64,000 bases of DNA, taken from positions 52,025 to 116,024 of the forward strand of contig CAZMUZ010000001.1 in assembly GCA_964569315.1 (NCBI GenBank). Reading direction: 5' to 3'. The position numbers were made by a program, and so were the translations under genes. The DNA comes from CADEFF01 sp964569315 (GTDB taxonomy: Bacteria > Pseudomonadota > Alphaproteobacteria > Dongiales > Dongiaceae). Numbering within the stretch: the first letter of the stretch is position 1; each line of letters opens with the position of its first letter. The notes beneath the pieces are model-generated. The model had not been told where the DNA came from. It saw only the letters and a program-made list of their open reading frames with translations, and did not search any database. Shown in pieces: positions 45,517 to 53,951 of this stretch.

Positions 45517-46032
45517 CTGTCCGAGATCGCCATCCGTATCGAGCGGCCCGGGGATGCCGCCGAGGTCGCCCGCCTGCTGGAGGAGGCCTTCGGCGGCCCG
45601 GCCGAGCGCGGCCTCGTGGAACGCTTGCGGGCGGAGGGATCGCTCGGGCTTGCCCTCGTGGCCGAGCATCCCGCCGAGGGGCTGCTCGGCATGGTCGCCT
45701 TTCCGCCGCTGGTCCTGGAGGGGGAGGCGGGCGTTGCACCGAAGGCGGTGGCGCTCGCGCCGCTTGCCGTCCGGCCCGGGGCCCAGCGGCGCGGGCTCGG
45801 CTCGCGGCTGGTGCGCGAAGGCCTCGTCGCCTGTCGTGCCGACGATGTCGCCCTTGCCATCGTTCTCGGCGAGCCGGCCTACTATGCGCGCTTCGGATTT
45901 TCCCTCGCGGCCGCTCGGTTCCTGGCCTCGCCCTATGCCGGTCCCTATTTCATGGCGCTGGCGCTGCGGCCCGAAGGCGAAGGCGGGTCATGGCGCGTGA
46001 TCCATCCGGCGCCCTTCGCGGCGCTCGCTTGA
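45517..46032 (+). CDS. GNAT-family N-acetyltransferase
   Basis: A ~171-aa acetyltransferase of the YhbS-like type. Acetyl-CoA binding is seen in LAPLAVRPGAQRRGLGSRLVREGL, and YYARFGF and a C-terminal PYAGPYFMALAL are family features. The N-terminal strand IRIERPGDAAEVARLLEEAFGG is encoded upstream of the first ATG/GTG-type start (GTG 45616), and the frame has no ATG, GTG or TTG between the stop at 45430 and that point. I propose CTG at 45517, 7 nt after GAGGA. The acceptor is unknown. It is divergent from the demethylase gene and convergent with otsA. Confidence 0.78.
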   Translation: MSEIAIRIERPGDAAEVARLLEEAFGGPAERGLVERLRAEGSLGLALVAEHPAEGLLGMVAFPPLVLEGEAGVAPKAVALAPLAVRPGAQRRGLGSRLVREGLVACRADDVALAIVLGEPAYYARFGFSLAAARFLASPYAGPYFMALALRPEGEGGSWRVIHPAPFAALA

Positions 46033-46033
46033 G

Positions 46034-46057
46034 AAATCGCGCCTCGGCGCCGATTTT
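46034..46057. terminator. Terminator between convergent GNAT and otsA genes
   Basis: AAATCG...CGATTT arms enclose a smaller CGC/GCG pairing with one bulged base, and TTTT ends the right arm (46054-46057), directly after the GNAT stop. AAATCG also gives a short U-run in the other direction, so it can serve both convergent genes. Confidence 0.6.
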
Positions 46058-46066
46058 GCCGGGAGG

Positions 46067-47518
46067 TCAGGCTTTGCGGCAGAGGGCGGCCCCGTTCGCG
46101 GGAACGTCGGCGACAGCCGGCGCCGGGGCGGCGAGACGCGCGCTCGCGCGGCGATGCAGCTCGTGCAGGAAATCCCGCGACCAGCTACGCGCGGAATGCA
46201 GCTTCAGCTTCTCCATCATCGAGACCCATCGGTCGCGCCGCTCCTCGAGCGGCATGGCAAGCGCGCGATGCATCATCTCGGCCATCTGGTCGAGGTCGTA
46301 GGGATTGACCAGCATCGCCGCGTCGAACTCGCGTGCGGCGCCGGCGAAGCGGGAGAGCACGAGCACGCCCGGATCCTCCGCCGGCTGCGCCGCCACATAT
46401 TCCTTGGCGACCAGGTTCATGCCGTCGCGAAGCGGCGTCACCAGCCCGACCTGGCTCAGCCGATAAAATCCCGCGAGCGTGCTGCGCGGCAGGGCGCGCG
46501 TCAGGTACCGGATCGGGACCCAGTCGAACTCGGCATAGCGGCCGTTGGTTCGGCTCGCCGCTTGCTCCAGTTCCCGGCGAAGCAGGCGGTATTGCGCAAC
46601 GTCGCTGCGCGACCGGGCCGCCACCTGCAGGAACGTCACCTTGGAACGATGCTCCGGGTACATATCCAGCATCCGGTCATAAGCCAGGAACCGGTTCACC
46701 AGACCCTTGCTGTAGTCCAGGCGGTCGACCCCGATCATGAGGCGCCGTCCCCCAAGGCTTTCCTTCAGCCGCTGGCCTTCCGGCGACAGCGAGGAATCCT
46801 TCGCCATGCCCGCGAAGCCGTCGCCGTCTATGCTGGCGGGGAACACGGCGCCGGCGCCGTTGCGCCCATAGGCGGTAAAGCTGCCGTCGGACCGGATATT
46901 GCCCTTCGCGATGTCGCCGATACAGCCGAGGAAGGCCGTGAGGTCGAGATCGGTCTGAAAGCCGACGAGATCGTAACTGGCGAGCGCCTCCAGCAGCATC
47001 TCGTGCCGCGGCAATGCCTCGAACACCTGGGCGACCGGAAAGGGCGTGTGGAGGAAGAAGCCGATCGGGTTGCGCACACCCATCCGCCGCAGGATCTGCC
47101 CGAACGGAATCAGGTGATAATCGTGCACCCAGATGACATCGTCCGGCCCGAGCAGCGGCAGCAGCGATCGCGCCATCCGCTCGTTGACGCGGAGATAGCC
47201 CTCCATATCCTCGCGCCGATATTCGAGCAGCCCGACGCGGTAATGCAGGACGGGCCAGAGCGTGCTGTTGGCGTAGCCTATGTAGAACTGCTGATGGTCG
47301 GTCTTGCCGAGATCGAAGGTCGCGTAGGTGACCTTGCCGGCGGACATGATCTTGAGGGCGTCGGTCGAGACTTCGGAAACCTCGCCGGTCCAACCGAACC
47401 AGAGCCCGCCATTGCGGCGCAGCGCGTCGCGCACCGCGACCGCGAGCCCGCCTGCCTGGCTGGCGCGCTCGCGCGGCGACGGCACGCGGTTGGAGACGAT
47501 TACGAGGCGCGCCGACAT
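46067..47518 (-). CDS. otsA: Alpha,alpha-trehalose-phosphate synthase
   Basis: A 483-aa GT20 enzyme making trehalose-6-phosphate from UDP-glucose and glucose-6-phosphate. Family blocks are LVIVSNRVPSPRERASQAGGLAVAVRDAL, the WFGWTGEVSE region, VHDYHLIPFGQILR, IGFFLHTPFPVAQVF, DRLDYSKGLVNRFLAYDRML, and a C-terminal LVTPLRDGMNLVAKEYVAAQ. The start MSARLVIVSNRV at 47518 matches homologues and has GGAG 6 nt upstream; upstream in-frame sequence overlaps otsB. It forms the last gene of a DUF6624-otsB-otsA unit. Trehalose serves as an osmo- and desiccation protectant. Confidence 0.95.
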   Translation of the reverse strand: MSARLVIVSNRVPSPRERASQAGGLAVAVRDALRRNGGLWFGWTGEVSEVSTDALKIMSAGKVTYATFDLGKTDHQQFYIGYANSTLWPVLHYRVGLLEYRREDMEGYLRVNERMARSLLPLLGPDDVIWVHDYHLIPFGQILRRMGVRNPIGFFLHTPFPVAQVFEALPRHEMLLEALASYDLVGFQTDLDLTAFLGCIGDIAKGNIRSDGSFTAYGRNGAGAVFPASIDGDGFAGMAKDSSLSPEGQRLKESLGGRRLMIGVDRLDYSKGLVNRFLAYDRMLDMYPEHRSKVTFLQVAARSRSDVAQYRLLRRELEQAASRTNGRYAEFDWVPIRYLTRALPRSTLAGFYRLSQVGLVTPLRDGMNLVAKEYVAAQPAEDPGVLVLSRFAGAAREFDAAMLVNPYDLDQMAEMMHRALAMPLEERRDRWVSMMEKLKLHSARSWSRDFLHELHRRASARLAAPAPAVADVPANGAALCRKA

Positions 47519-47576
47519 CGACGCTCCGGCGAGGGGCGAGGGTTTCGCGGGGTCGGCGCGCAGCGCACCTCCTGCA

Positions 47577-48485
47577 TCAGACGGTTCCATGGCCATGGGC
47601 GGAAACTCCCGAATTCGCGGCGGCGCGAAGCCAGCCGCGCACCCATGCCGCACTCTCGACGCGATGATCGTAACTTCCCGCGCCACCCTCGCCGACGCGG
47701 ATGGCGAGCCCGCCCATGCGAGCCACGGCCACGAAGCCGTCCTCGTCGGTCACGTCGTCGCCGATGAACACGGGCCGGCGAAAGGCGAACGGGGGCTGTT
47801 GCATGAAATGCTCGATGGCGCGTCCCTTGCTGACGGCCTTGGGCGCGATCTCGAAGACGAACTTCCCCGGGATCAGCTCCAGCGGCGCATGCGACCGCTC
47901 GAGAATCTCCGCGAGCGCCGCGGCAAGCGCCGGCCCGTGATCCGGTTCGAGCCGGAAATGCGCGGCCATGGTGACGCCCTTCGGCTCGATCACCACGCCG
48001 GGATAGCGTTTGCTCAAGCTTTCCACCGCGGCGACCACCGCGGGCGGCAAGGCAATGGCGCCCGCCATGAGCTTCTGGCGCCCATCGGCGCTGCGCATCT
48101 CGGCGCCATGCTGGCCGGCGATCGCGCAACCGAGCGCCGGGAAGAGACGATCGAGCGCGGCGATGGCGCGGCCGCTGACGAGCGCCAGCGCGCCGCCGAG
48201 CCGCATCGCCACGCGTCGCAGATGGCCGGGCAGCTCCGGCGGCACGATGACGGCATCGGGCGCGATGGCGATATCGAGGATCGTTCCGTCCACATCGAGG
48301 AAGAGCGCCATACGATCGTCGAAGGCGACGACCGTATCGGGCTTCTTGCGCCCCGCTTCCGCGGCAGGCGCCCGCTCCGGCTCGGGGAGAGGGCGTACCA
48401 CAGGGGCCGCTCGATCGAGCGCGCGCTCGATATCCCTGTTGCGACCGTCTTCCACACTTGGATCGGATTGCCGTTTCGATGTCAC
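47577..48485 (-). CDS. otsB: Trehalose-6-phosphate phosphatase
   Basis: A 302-aa HAD-family phosphatase that dephosphorylates trehalose-6-phosphate. The nucleophile motif is LFLDVDGTILDIA, motif II ALVSGR, and the last Asp pair VFIGDDVTDEDGFVA. The GTG start at 48485 forms a GTGA overlap with the upstream DUF6624 gene; the ~50 residues before the HAD core (TSKRQSDPSVEDGRN...) look disordered. An in-frame ATG at 48563 would overlap the neighbour by 82 nt and is less likely. OtsB works directly with OtsA downstream. Confidence 0.94.
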   Translation of the reverse strand: MTSKRQSDPSVEDGRNRDIERALDRAAPVVRPLPEPERAPAAEAGRKKPDTVVAFDDRMALFLDVDGTILDIAIAPDAVIVPPELPGHLRRVAMRLGGALALVSGRAIAALDRLFPALGCAIAGQHGAEMRSADGRQKLMAGAIALPPAVVAAVESLSKRYPGVVIEPKGVTMAAHFRLEPDHGPALAAALAEILERSHAPLELIPGKFVFEIAPKAVSKGRAIEHFMQQPPFAFRRPVFIGDDVTDEDGFVAVARMGGLAIRVGEGGAGSYDHRVESAAWVRGWLRAAANSGVSAHGHGTV

Positions 48486-49093
48486 CGGCCGAAAGCCGGT
48501 TGCTCGCCCCGCCAGCCGACTTCCTGCGCAAAGGATTCCATGTCGGTGCGGCGGTGCTGCCAATCCGCCGCCGGCAATTCCTGCGCGGCGGCCTCACGCA
48601 TCCGCCCGACCATCTCCGCCATGGGCTCGAGCCCGACCGTCGCCCGCCGCCGATCGACCTCCGGCTCGGCCTCGATCGGGTGCGGCTCGAGTCGGCCCGA
48701 ATCGGTCCAGTCGAACTGCGTGCCATAGATCTGCGGCCGGCCCTCCATCATGCGGATGCGATCGAGCAGATAGGCGGGCTCGGCCGCCCGCACCTCGCCG
48801 CGCGCCGCCGCCCGCTGCAGCAGCAACAACCATTTGCGCTGCAGGTCGGGACGGGAGATCGCATGCTGCGCGATGAGCCAGGCGGCCTTGGCGGCATCGG
48901 GGCCGACGAGATTGCGGCCCGGCCAGCCCAGGCGGGCGACGATGTCCGCGAGGCGCCTTGCGTTCTGCTCATGCAGCGCGCGCATCGCCGGATGGTAGCC
49001 GTCGAAGAGCGCGCCATCGCGGGCGAGCAGATCGCGCAGGCGCCGATCCGCCTCGGCCATGTCGACGAGCTGGGTTGCGAGAGTTTCGTCCAT
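48482..49093 (-). CDS. DUF6624 family protein
   Basis: A 203-aa soluble protein of unknown function. It has the DUF6624 pattern: HPAMRALHEQNARRLADIVARLGWPGRNLVGPDAAKAAWLIAQHAI, a LLLLQRAAARGEV helix, AYLLDRIRMMEGRPQIYGTQFDW and PEVDRRRATVGLEPMAEMV. The ATG at 49093 follows GGGAGG by 8 nt. Coupling to otsB (GTGA overlap) puts it in the trehalose operon, an association I do not recall as standard. A regulatory or accessory role in trehalose metabolism could be tested. No catalytic motif is recognisable. Confidence 0.75.
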   Translation of the reverse strand: MDETLATQLVDMAEADRRLRDLLARDGALFDGYHPAMRALHEQNARRLADIVARLGWPGRNLVGPDAAKAAWLIAQHAISRPDLQRKWLLLLQRAAARGEVRAAEPAYLLDRIRMMEGRPQIYGTQFDWTDSGRLEPHPIEAEPEVDRRRATVGLEPMAEMVGRMREAAAQELPAADWQHRRTDMESFAQEVGWRGEQPAFGR

Positions 49094-49159
49094 GCGGGAT
49101 ACCTCCCGGGAGAAAACCGCCGGAAACGCCGAAGGTTCCCAGACAAAGTCGCCCTGGTC

Positions 49160-49194
49160 CCGGTCGGGAAAGGCATCCAGGATGCCGAGACCGG
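49160..49194. promoter_or_regulatory. Nested palindrome between divergent trehalose and GST genes
   Basis: A perfect 7+1+7 palindrome GGCATCC-A-GGATGCC (49172-49186) is nested inside CCGGTC...GACCGG arms (49160-49165, 49189-49194). The position between two divergent starts fits an operator for the trehalose unit or the GST gene. The regulator is unknown. Confidence 0.45.
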
Positions 49195-49382
49195 TTCATG
49201 TGCCTGAAGTATCGCACGTAACGCCGCGTGCAGGAAACCCGCGCATCGTCGTACGACCGGCGCATATCACACGCCGTTGCGAGGACGGGTCCGTCTCGAG
49301 GCGCGATCTCAGAAGGCTCGCGCGGTCCGCTACGCTGCCCTATGCTGCGCCCAACATCGTCGGCGGCAGGAAAGCCCGATCC

Positions 49383-49997
49383 ATGATCGATCTCTACACG
49401 GCCGGCACCGGCAACGGCCAGCGCGCGTCGATCGCGCTCGAGGAATTCGGCCTGCCTTATCGGACGCACAAGATCGACCTCGCGAAGGGCGAGCAGAAAT
49501 CGCCGGCGTTCCTGAAGCTCAATCCGCGCGGCCAGATCCCGGTCGTGGTCGATTCGGACGGGCCGGGCGGCGCGCCCCTCGTTCTCACCCAGTCGGGCGC
49601 GATCATGCTGCATTACGCATTGCAGACCGGGAAGCTGCTGCCCGCCGGCGGCATCGACCGGACGCGCGCGCTGCAATGGTTCATGCAGGCCGCGACCGAT
49701 GTCGGCCCGACCAGCGGTGCCCTGTTCGTCTCGCAGAATGTCGTGCCGGAGAAAGTGCCCGGCAACATCAAGGTGTTCGAGGATCGGCTCCTCGCGCATT
49801 TCGTCGCCTGCGACCGGCAGCTCGCCGATCGCGAGTTTCTCGCGGGCGCGATCAGCATCGCCGACCTCAATCTCTACCCAACCTGCGCGACGCGCGAAGC
49901 GCTCCTGCAATCGGCGGGCCTCGCCGATCTCGCGCGCTGGACGAAGACCATGGCGGCGCGTCCGGCCGTCCAGCGCGGCATGAAAGTGCCGGGCTGA
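49383..49997 (+). CDS. Glutathione S-transferase family protein
   Basis: A 204-aa GST. The N-terminal thioredoxin-like domain has MIDLYTAGTGNGQRASIALEEFGLPYRTHKIDLAKGEQKSPAFLKLNPRGQIPVVVD, which includes the cis-Pro IPV and the N-terminal T/N residues expected at the glutathione site. The helical C-terminal domain ends with LADLARWTKTMAARPAVQRGM. The proteobacterial (beta- or nu-type) class is likely. The ATG at 49383 is used; extension upstream is not family-like. It is followed by a DsbA/HCCA-like fusion gene, so both could act in glutathione-dependent chemistry, for instance isomerisation or detoxification. Confidence 0.9.
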   Translation: MIDLYTAGTGNGQRASIALEEFGLPYRTHKIDLAKGEQKSPAFLKLNPRGQIPVVVDSDGPGGAPLVLTQSGAIMLHYALQTGKLLPAGGIDRTRALQWFMQAATDVGPTSGALFVSQNVVPEKVPGNIKVFEDRLLAHFVACDRQLADREFLAGAISIADLNLYPTCATREALLQSAGLADLARWTKTMAARPAVQRGMKVPG

Positions 49998-50028
49998 GCG
50001 CTGTCGAACGGAGGCGGCGCGCCCGATC

Positions 50029-51030
50029 ATGCGGACACCCTCGCCCGGAACGCGCCACGAGCTTCGCGTCCTGCCGACGGCCGCCCATACCGCAGCGGCG
50101 GCCGGCAATACCGGCGTCGAGGTCGTCGCCACCACCCAGCTCATCCTCTTTTTCGAGGAGGCCTCGCATCTCGCGGTGAAGGATTGCTACGAACCGGGCG
50201 AGGTCACGGTCGGCACCAAGGTCGATGTCGAGCATCTGGCGCCCGCTTATATCGGCATACCGCTGATCGTCACGGCCGGGTTTCTGTCGATGCAGGGGCG
50301 GCGCATCGACTTTGCCTGCGAGGCGAAGCAGGACGACAAGCTCGTCATGAAAGGCACGCATCAGCGGGCCGTCGTTTCGCTTGCGCGTTTTCTGGGCCCG
50401 GGCACGGCGGCCGAGGGCGTGCCGCCGCCGCGGCTCGATTTCTGGTTCGATTTCCACAGTCCCTGGTGCTACCTCGCCGCCTCGCGCATCGGCGACATCG
50501 CGCGGCGACATGGCGCTGAGCTCGGCTGGCGCCCGGTGCATCTGCCGAAGCTGATGGATGCGGTGGACGGGCGTCGCCCGCTCGAAGCCAATGCCGCCTT
50601 CGTGCGCTGGTATCGGCAGGATCTGCTGGACCAGGCGGCGCTGCTCGGCCTGCCGGTGAAGCCGCATCCGGGCTACCCGCTGCGGCCGGCGCGGGCGCAG
50701 CGCCTGGCGCTTCATGCGGCCGAGCAGGGCAAGGCGGAGGCGCTGGTCGTGCCGCTGATCCGCGCCTACTGGTCCGAGAGCGCCGATATCGACGACATCG
50801 CCACGTTGCAGCGCTTCGCGGAACGGGCAGGGCTCGATCCGGCGGCGGTGCCGGCCGTCGTCGCCGATGAACGCCTGAAAGCTGCGCTCGACGCCAATCT
50901 CGCGGAAGCGGTGGCGTCCGGGCTCTTCGGCCTGCCGGCCGTGCTGCTCGACGGCAAGCTCTTCTTCGGCAACGACCATCTCGACCTGGTCGAGCATCAT
51001 CTCCGTCGACGCGCGGCGCCCGCCGGCTGA
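50029..51030 (+). CDS. Hotdog thioesterase fused to DsbA/2-hydroxychromene-2-carboxylate isomerase-like domain
   Basis: A 333-aa two-domain protein. Residues ~1-125 resemble FlK-type fluoroacetyl-CoA thioesterases (TGVEVVATTQLILFFEEASHLAV, YEPGEVTVGTKVDVEHLAPAYIG, MKGTHQRAVVS). Residues ~133-330 resemble the DsbA-superfamily 2-hydroxychromene-2-carboxylate isomerases/kappa GSTs (LDFWFDFHSPWCYLAASR...FGLPAVLLDGKLFFGNDHLDLVEHHL), where the Ser of the SPWCY motif takes the redox Cys position. The two activities may act in sequence on CoA thioesters and glutathione adducts. The only apparent start, ATG 50029, is 14 nt from the nearest GGAGG, so the true start may differ. I do not know this fusion as a described family. 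Confidence 0.78.
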   Translation: MRTPSPGTRHELRVLPTAAHTAAAAGNTGVEVVATTQLILFFEEASHLAVKDCYEPGEVTVGTKVDVEHLAPAYIGIPLIVTAGFLSMQGRRIDFACEAKQDDKLVMKGTHQRAVVSLARFLGPGTAAEGVPPPRLDFWFDFHSPWCYLAASRIGDIARRHGAELGWRPVHLPKLMDAVDGRRPLEANAAFVRWYRQDLLDQAALLGLPVKPHPGYPLRPARAQRLALHAAEQGKAEALVVPLIRAYWSESADIDDIATLQRFAERAGLDPAAVPAVVADERLKAALDANLAEAVASGLFGLPAVLLDGKLFFGNDHLDLVEHHLRRRAAPAG

Positions 51031-51104
51031 GCGGGCCCGCGGGGAAACAGCTCTGCCTCGGGGCCGATTGCTGAAATCCCTCGATGCCCGGGGGTCGACC
51101 AGCA

Positions 51105-51157
51105 TTGACAGCCGGGCGCCCCTTCCCTAATTGCATATGCGAATAGTTCGCATACGC
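51105..51157 (+). promoter_or_regulatory. Promoter and Fur-like operator of the iron-binding-protein gene
   Basis: TTGACA (51105-51110) and TAATTG (51128-51133) are 17 bp apart. The palindrome TATGCGAA-TAG-TTCGCATA (51136-51154, extended with one mismatch to 51133-51157) directly follows the -10 box. TGCGAATAGTTCGCA is close to the alphaproteobacterial Fur 7-1-7 consensus. Fur or a relative binding there would block transcription in high iron. Confidence 0.75.
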
Positions 51158-51181
51158 ACATCTGGACCCAGAGGGGGAATC

Positions 51182-52234
51182 ATGACGGCTTGGCTGAGGC
51201 ACCCGGTCAATATCGGCAAGCTGCTGATATTCGGCGTTCTTTTGCTCCTGACCACGGCGGCCTCGGCGGCTGCGGCCGAGGAGCCGGTGCTCAACATCTA
51301 CACTGCGCGCCATTACCAATCCGACGACGAGATCTATGCCGCCTTCACGAGGGAGACGGGGATCGTCATCAACCGGATCGAGGACAAGGAAGACGCGCTG
51401 ATCGAACGCATCAAGAACGAGGGCGCGAACAGCCCGGCCGACATCTTCATCACCGCCGATGCGGGCCGCCTCTGGCGGGCGCAGGACGCCGGCATTCTTC
51501 GCCCGGTGGATTCGGCGCTGCTGAACGACCGCGTGCCGGTAAGCCTGCGGGACCCGCAAGGCTACTGGTTCGGCTTTTCGATGCGCGCCCGCGTGATCTT
51601 CTACAGCAAGGCCGAGGTCGAGCCGGGCGCCGTGACCAGCTACGAGGATCTCGCCGATCCGAAATGGAAGGGCAAGGTCTGCGTCCGTTCCGGTTCGAAC
51701 GTCTACAACCTGTCGCTGCTCGGCTCGATCATCGAGGAGAGCGGCGAGGCGACGGCCGAGAAATGGGCGCAGGGCGTGGCCTCCAACCTCGCGCGCGAAC
51801 CGCAGGGCGGCGATACCGACCAGATCAAGGCGGTTGCGGCCGGCGAATGCCAGCTCGCCATCGCCAACACCTACTACTATGTCCGCCTTCTGAAGTCGGA
51901 CGACGCCGCGGACCGTGCCGTGGCGGAGAAGGTCGGCGTGATTTTCCCGAACCAGGCGGATCGCGGAACCCACGTGAACATCTCGGGCGCCGGCGTCGCG
52001 ATCCATGCGCCGCATCCGGAGAATGCGATCAGGTTCCTCGAGTTCCTGGCGAGCGACGAGGCGCAGCGCGACTTTGCCATCGGCAACAACGAGTATCCCG
52101 TCGTCGACATCGCCTTCGACAATCCCGAGCTCAAGTCGCTCGGCGAGTTCAAGAAGGATCCGGTGAACGTCGGGACCTACGGCGAGAACCAGGCCGCGGC
52201 GCAGGCGATCTACGACCGCGTCGGCTGGAAGTAG
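51182..52234 (+). CDS. fbpA: Ferric-iron-binding periplasmic protein (FbpA/FutA-like)
   Basis: A 350-aa binding protein. The signal peptide (IGKLLIFGVLLLLTTAASAAAAEE) is followed by PVLNIYTARHYQSDDEIYAAFTRETGI, the opening of FbpA/FutA proteins. GANSPADIFITADAGRLWRAQDAG and the paired Tyr in NTYYYVRLL match the iron-coordinating tyrosines. The ATG at 51182 follows GAGGGGGAATC; an upstream ATG at 51131 lies in the operator and is rejected. It delivers Fe(III) to the permease encoded convergently on the other strand. A Fur-like operator precedes it. Confidence 0.92.
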   Translation: MTAWLRHPVNIGKLLIFGVLLLLTTAASAAAAEEPVLNIYTARHYQSDDEIYAAFTRETGIVINRIEDKEDALIERIKNEGANSPADIFITADAGRLWRAQDAGILRPVDSALLNDRVPVSLRDPQGYWFGFSMRARVIFYSKAEVEPGAVTSYEDLADPKWKGKVCVRSGSNVYNLSLLGSIIEESGEATAEKWAQGVASNLAREPQGGDTDQIKAVAAGECQLAIANTYYYVRLLKSDDAADRAVAEKVGVIFPNQADRGTHVNISGAGVAIHAPHPENAIRFLEFLASDEAQRDFAIGNNEYPVVDIAFDNPELKSLGEFKKDPVNVGTYGENQAAAQAIYDRVGWK

Positions 52235-52241
52235 GCGGCTC

Positions 52242-53951
52242 TTACCGGTCGGAGCCCGGTATGAGCGGGCTCTGACCGGGTCGGCCGTGCGCGATCGCGC
52301 GGCTCAGCAGAAACACCGGCAGCAGACCGACGGCGACGATGGTGAGCGACGGGGTCGAGGCCTCGGCAAGCCGCTCGTCGCGCGCCAGGTTGAAGGCTTG
52401 CACCGCCAGCGTGTCGAAGTTGAACGGCCGCATGATGAGCGTGGCCGGCAGCTCCTTCATCACATCGACGAACACCAGCAACGCCGCCGTGAGCAGGCTC
52501 GGCCAGATGAGCGGCGCGTGCACGGCGGTCACCAGGCCGAGCGGTCCGCGACCGAGGGTGCGGGCGGCGCTGTCCATGCCCGGGGTCACGGTCTGCAGGC
52601 CGGCTTCGATCGGCTGCAGCGCGCTCGCGAGGAAGCGCACCGTATAGGCATAGAGCAGCGCGAAGATGCTGCCGCTGAAGATGAGGCCGGTGGAGACGCC
52701 GAACAGATTCCGCATCGCGCCGTCGATCGCGTTGTCGAAAGCGGTCACCGGCAGCAGCACGCCGATCGCGATGACCGCGCCCGGTACGGCATAGCCGAGA
52801 CCGGCGACGCGCATCGCGATGCGCGGCGCATAGCCGGGCCGGATCCGGACCGCGAGCGCGACGAGAAAGCCCGCCGCCACAGCGATCGCGGCGGCGAGAC
52901 CGGCGAGCGTGACGCTGTTCCGCGCGAGCTCCAGATACCGCGCGCCGAACTGCCGGTCGCCGTTCTCGATCGTGAGCTGCAGGAGGATGATCGCCGGCAG
53001 CAGGAAGCCGATGCCGAGCGGCAGCGCGGCGGCAAGGCAGGCGAACGCCGCCCGGATGCCGCGCAGCCTGTAGCGCACCAGCGGCCGGTAGCGCCCGCTC
53101 GTATGGTGATAGCGGCTCCGCCCGCGCAGGACGCGCTCCAGCAGCAGGATCCCGAAAACGACGCCGAGCAGCGCGCTCGAGAGCTGTGCCGCCGCCACGT
53201 GATCGCTGAAGGAGAACCAGGCGCGGTAGATGCCGGTGGTGAAGGTCGGCAGGTCGAAATAGGAGACCACGCCGAAATCGGCCACTGCCTCCATGAGGGC
53301 GAGGGCGACGCCAGCGGCGATGGCCGGCCGCGCCAGCGGCAGCGCCACGCGATAGAAGCTGCCCCAGGCGTTGCAGCCGAGCGTGCGGCTCACATCGAGC
53401 GCGCAGACCGATTGCTCGATGAAGGCGGCCCGGGCGAGCAAATAGACGTACGGGTAGAGCACGAAGACCAGCATCGCGATCGCGCCGCCGAGCGAGCGGA
53501 TTTCCGGGAACCAGTAGTCGCCGTGCCCCCAGCCGGTCACGCCGCGCATCCAACCCTGCACCGGGCCCGCATATTGCAGGAGCTGGACATAGACGAAGGC
53601 CATCACATAGGCCGGCACGGCAAGCGGCAGCACGAGGCCCCATTCGAAGAAGCGTCGTCCCGGGAAGTCGCACATGGTGACGAGCCAGCCGAGCCCGGCG
53701 CCGATCACCAGCACCCCGACGCCGGTGCCGATCGCAAGGCCGACGGTGTTGACGATGTAGCCGCCGAGCACCGTCTCGGCGAGATGCGACATGGTGCCGT
53801 TGCCGGGGGCGAAAACGTTCACCAGCACGGCGAGGACGGGCGCCAGCAGCAACGCCGTGAGCAGGATCGACACCCAGCCGGGCCAGCCGAGGCGTCGCAG
53901 CCGATGCCATGGCCCCGGCCGCACCGGGGCACCCTCGAGCAGCAGCGTCAC
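52242..53951 (-). CDS. fbpB: Ferric-iron ABC transporter permease (FbpB-like)
   Basis: A 569-aa permease with about 12 hydrophobic helices in two homologous halves, as in FbpB/SfuB. The coupling loops are DVSRTLGCNAWGSFYRVALPLARPAIAAG (first half) and SAARTLGRGPLGLVTAVHAPLIWPSLLTAALLVFVDVMKELPATLIMRPFNFDTLAVQAF (second), where KELP and RPFNFDTLAV are hallmark sequences. The GTG start at 53951 overlaps the glutamine amidotransferase stop by 4 nt. The gene order is unusual: permease and binding protein are convergent, with only 7 nt between stops, and no ATPase (FbpC) gene is found in the window. Confidence 0.93.
   Translation of the reverse strand: MTLLLEGAPVRPGPWHRLRRLGWPGWVSILLTALLLAPVLAVLVNVFAPGNGTMSHLAETVLGGYIVNTVGLAIGTGVGVLVIGAGLGWLVTMCDFPGRRFFEWGLVLPLAVPAYVMAFVYVQLLQYAGPVQGWMRGVTGWGHGDYWFPEIRSLGGAIAMLVFVLYPYVYLLARAAFIEQSVCALDVSRTLGCNAWGSFYRVALPLARPAIAAGVALALMEAVADFGVVSYFDLPTFTTGIYRAWFSFSDHVAAAQLSSALLGVVFGILLLERVLRGRSRYHHTSGRYRPLVRYRLRGIRAAFACLAAALPLGIGFLLPAIILLQLTIENGDRQFGARYLELARNSVTLAGLAAAIAVAAGFLVALAVRIRPGYAPRIAMRVAGLGYAVPGAVIAIGVLLPVTAFDNAIDGAMRNLFGVSTGLIFSGSIFALLYAYTVRFLASALQPIEAGLQTVTPGMDSAARTLGRGPLGLVTAVHAPLIWPSLLTAALLVFVDVMKELPATLIMRPFNFDTLAVQAFNLARDERLAEASTPSLTIVAVGLLPVFLLSRAIAHGRPGQSPLIPGSDR
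52245..52279. terminator. 14-bp hairpin spanning the convergent fbpA-fbpB ends
   Basis: CCGGTC-G-GAGCCCG, a 7-nt loop, then CGGGCTC-T-GACCGG form a near-perfect stem (one G-U pair). It overlaps the last codons of fbpB and lies 11 nt after the fbpA stop, so it can fold in transcripts of either strand. No T-run follows either arm. Confidence 0.55.
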
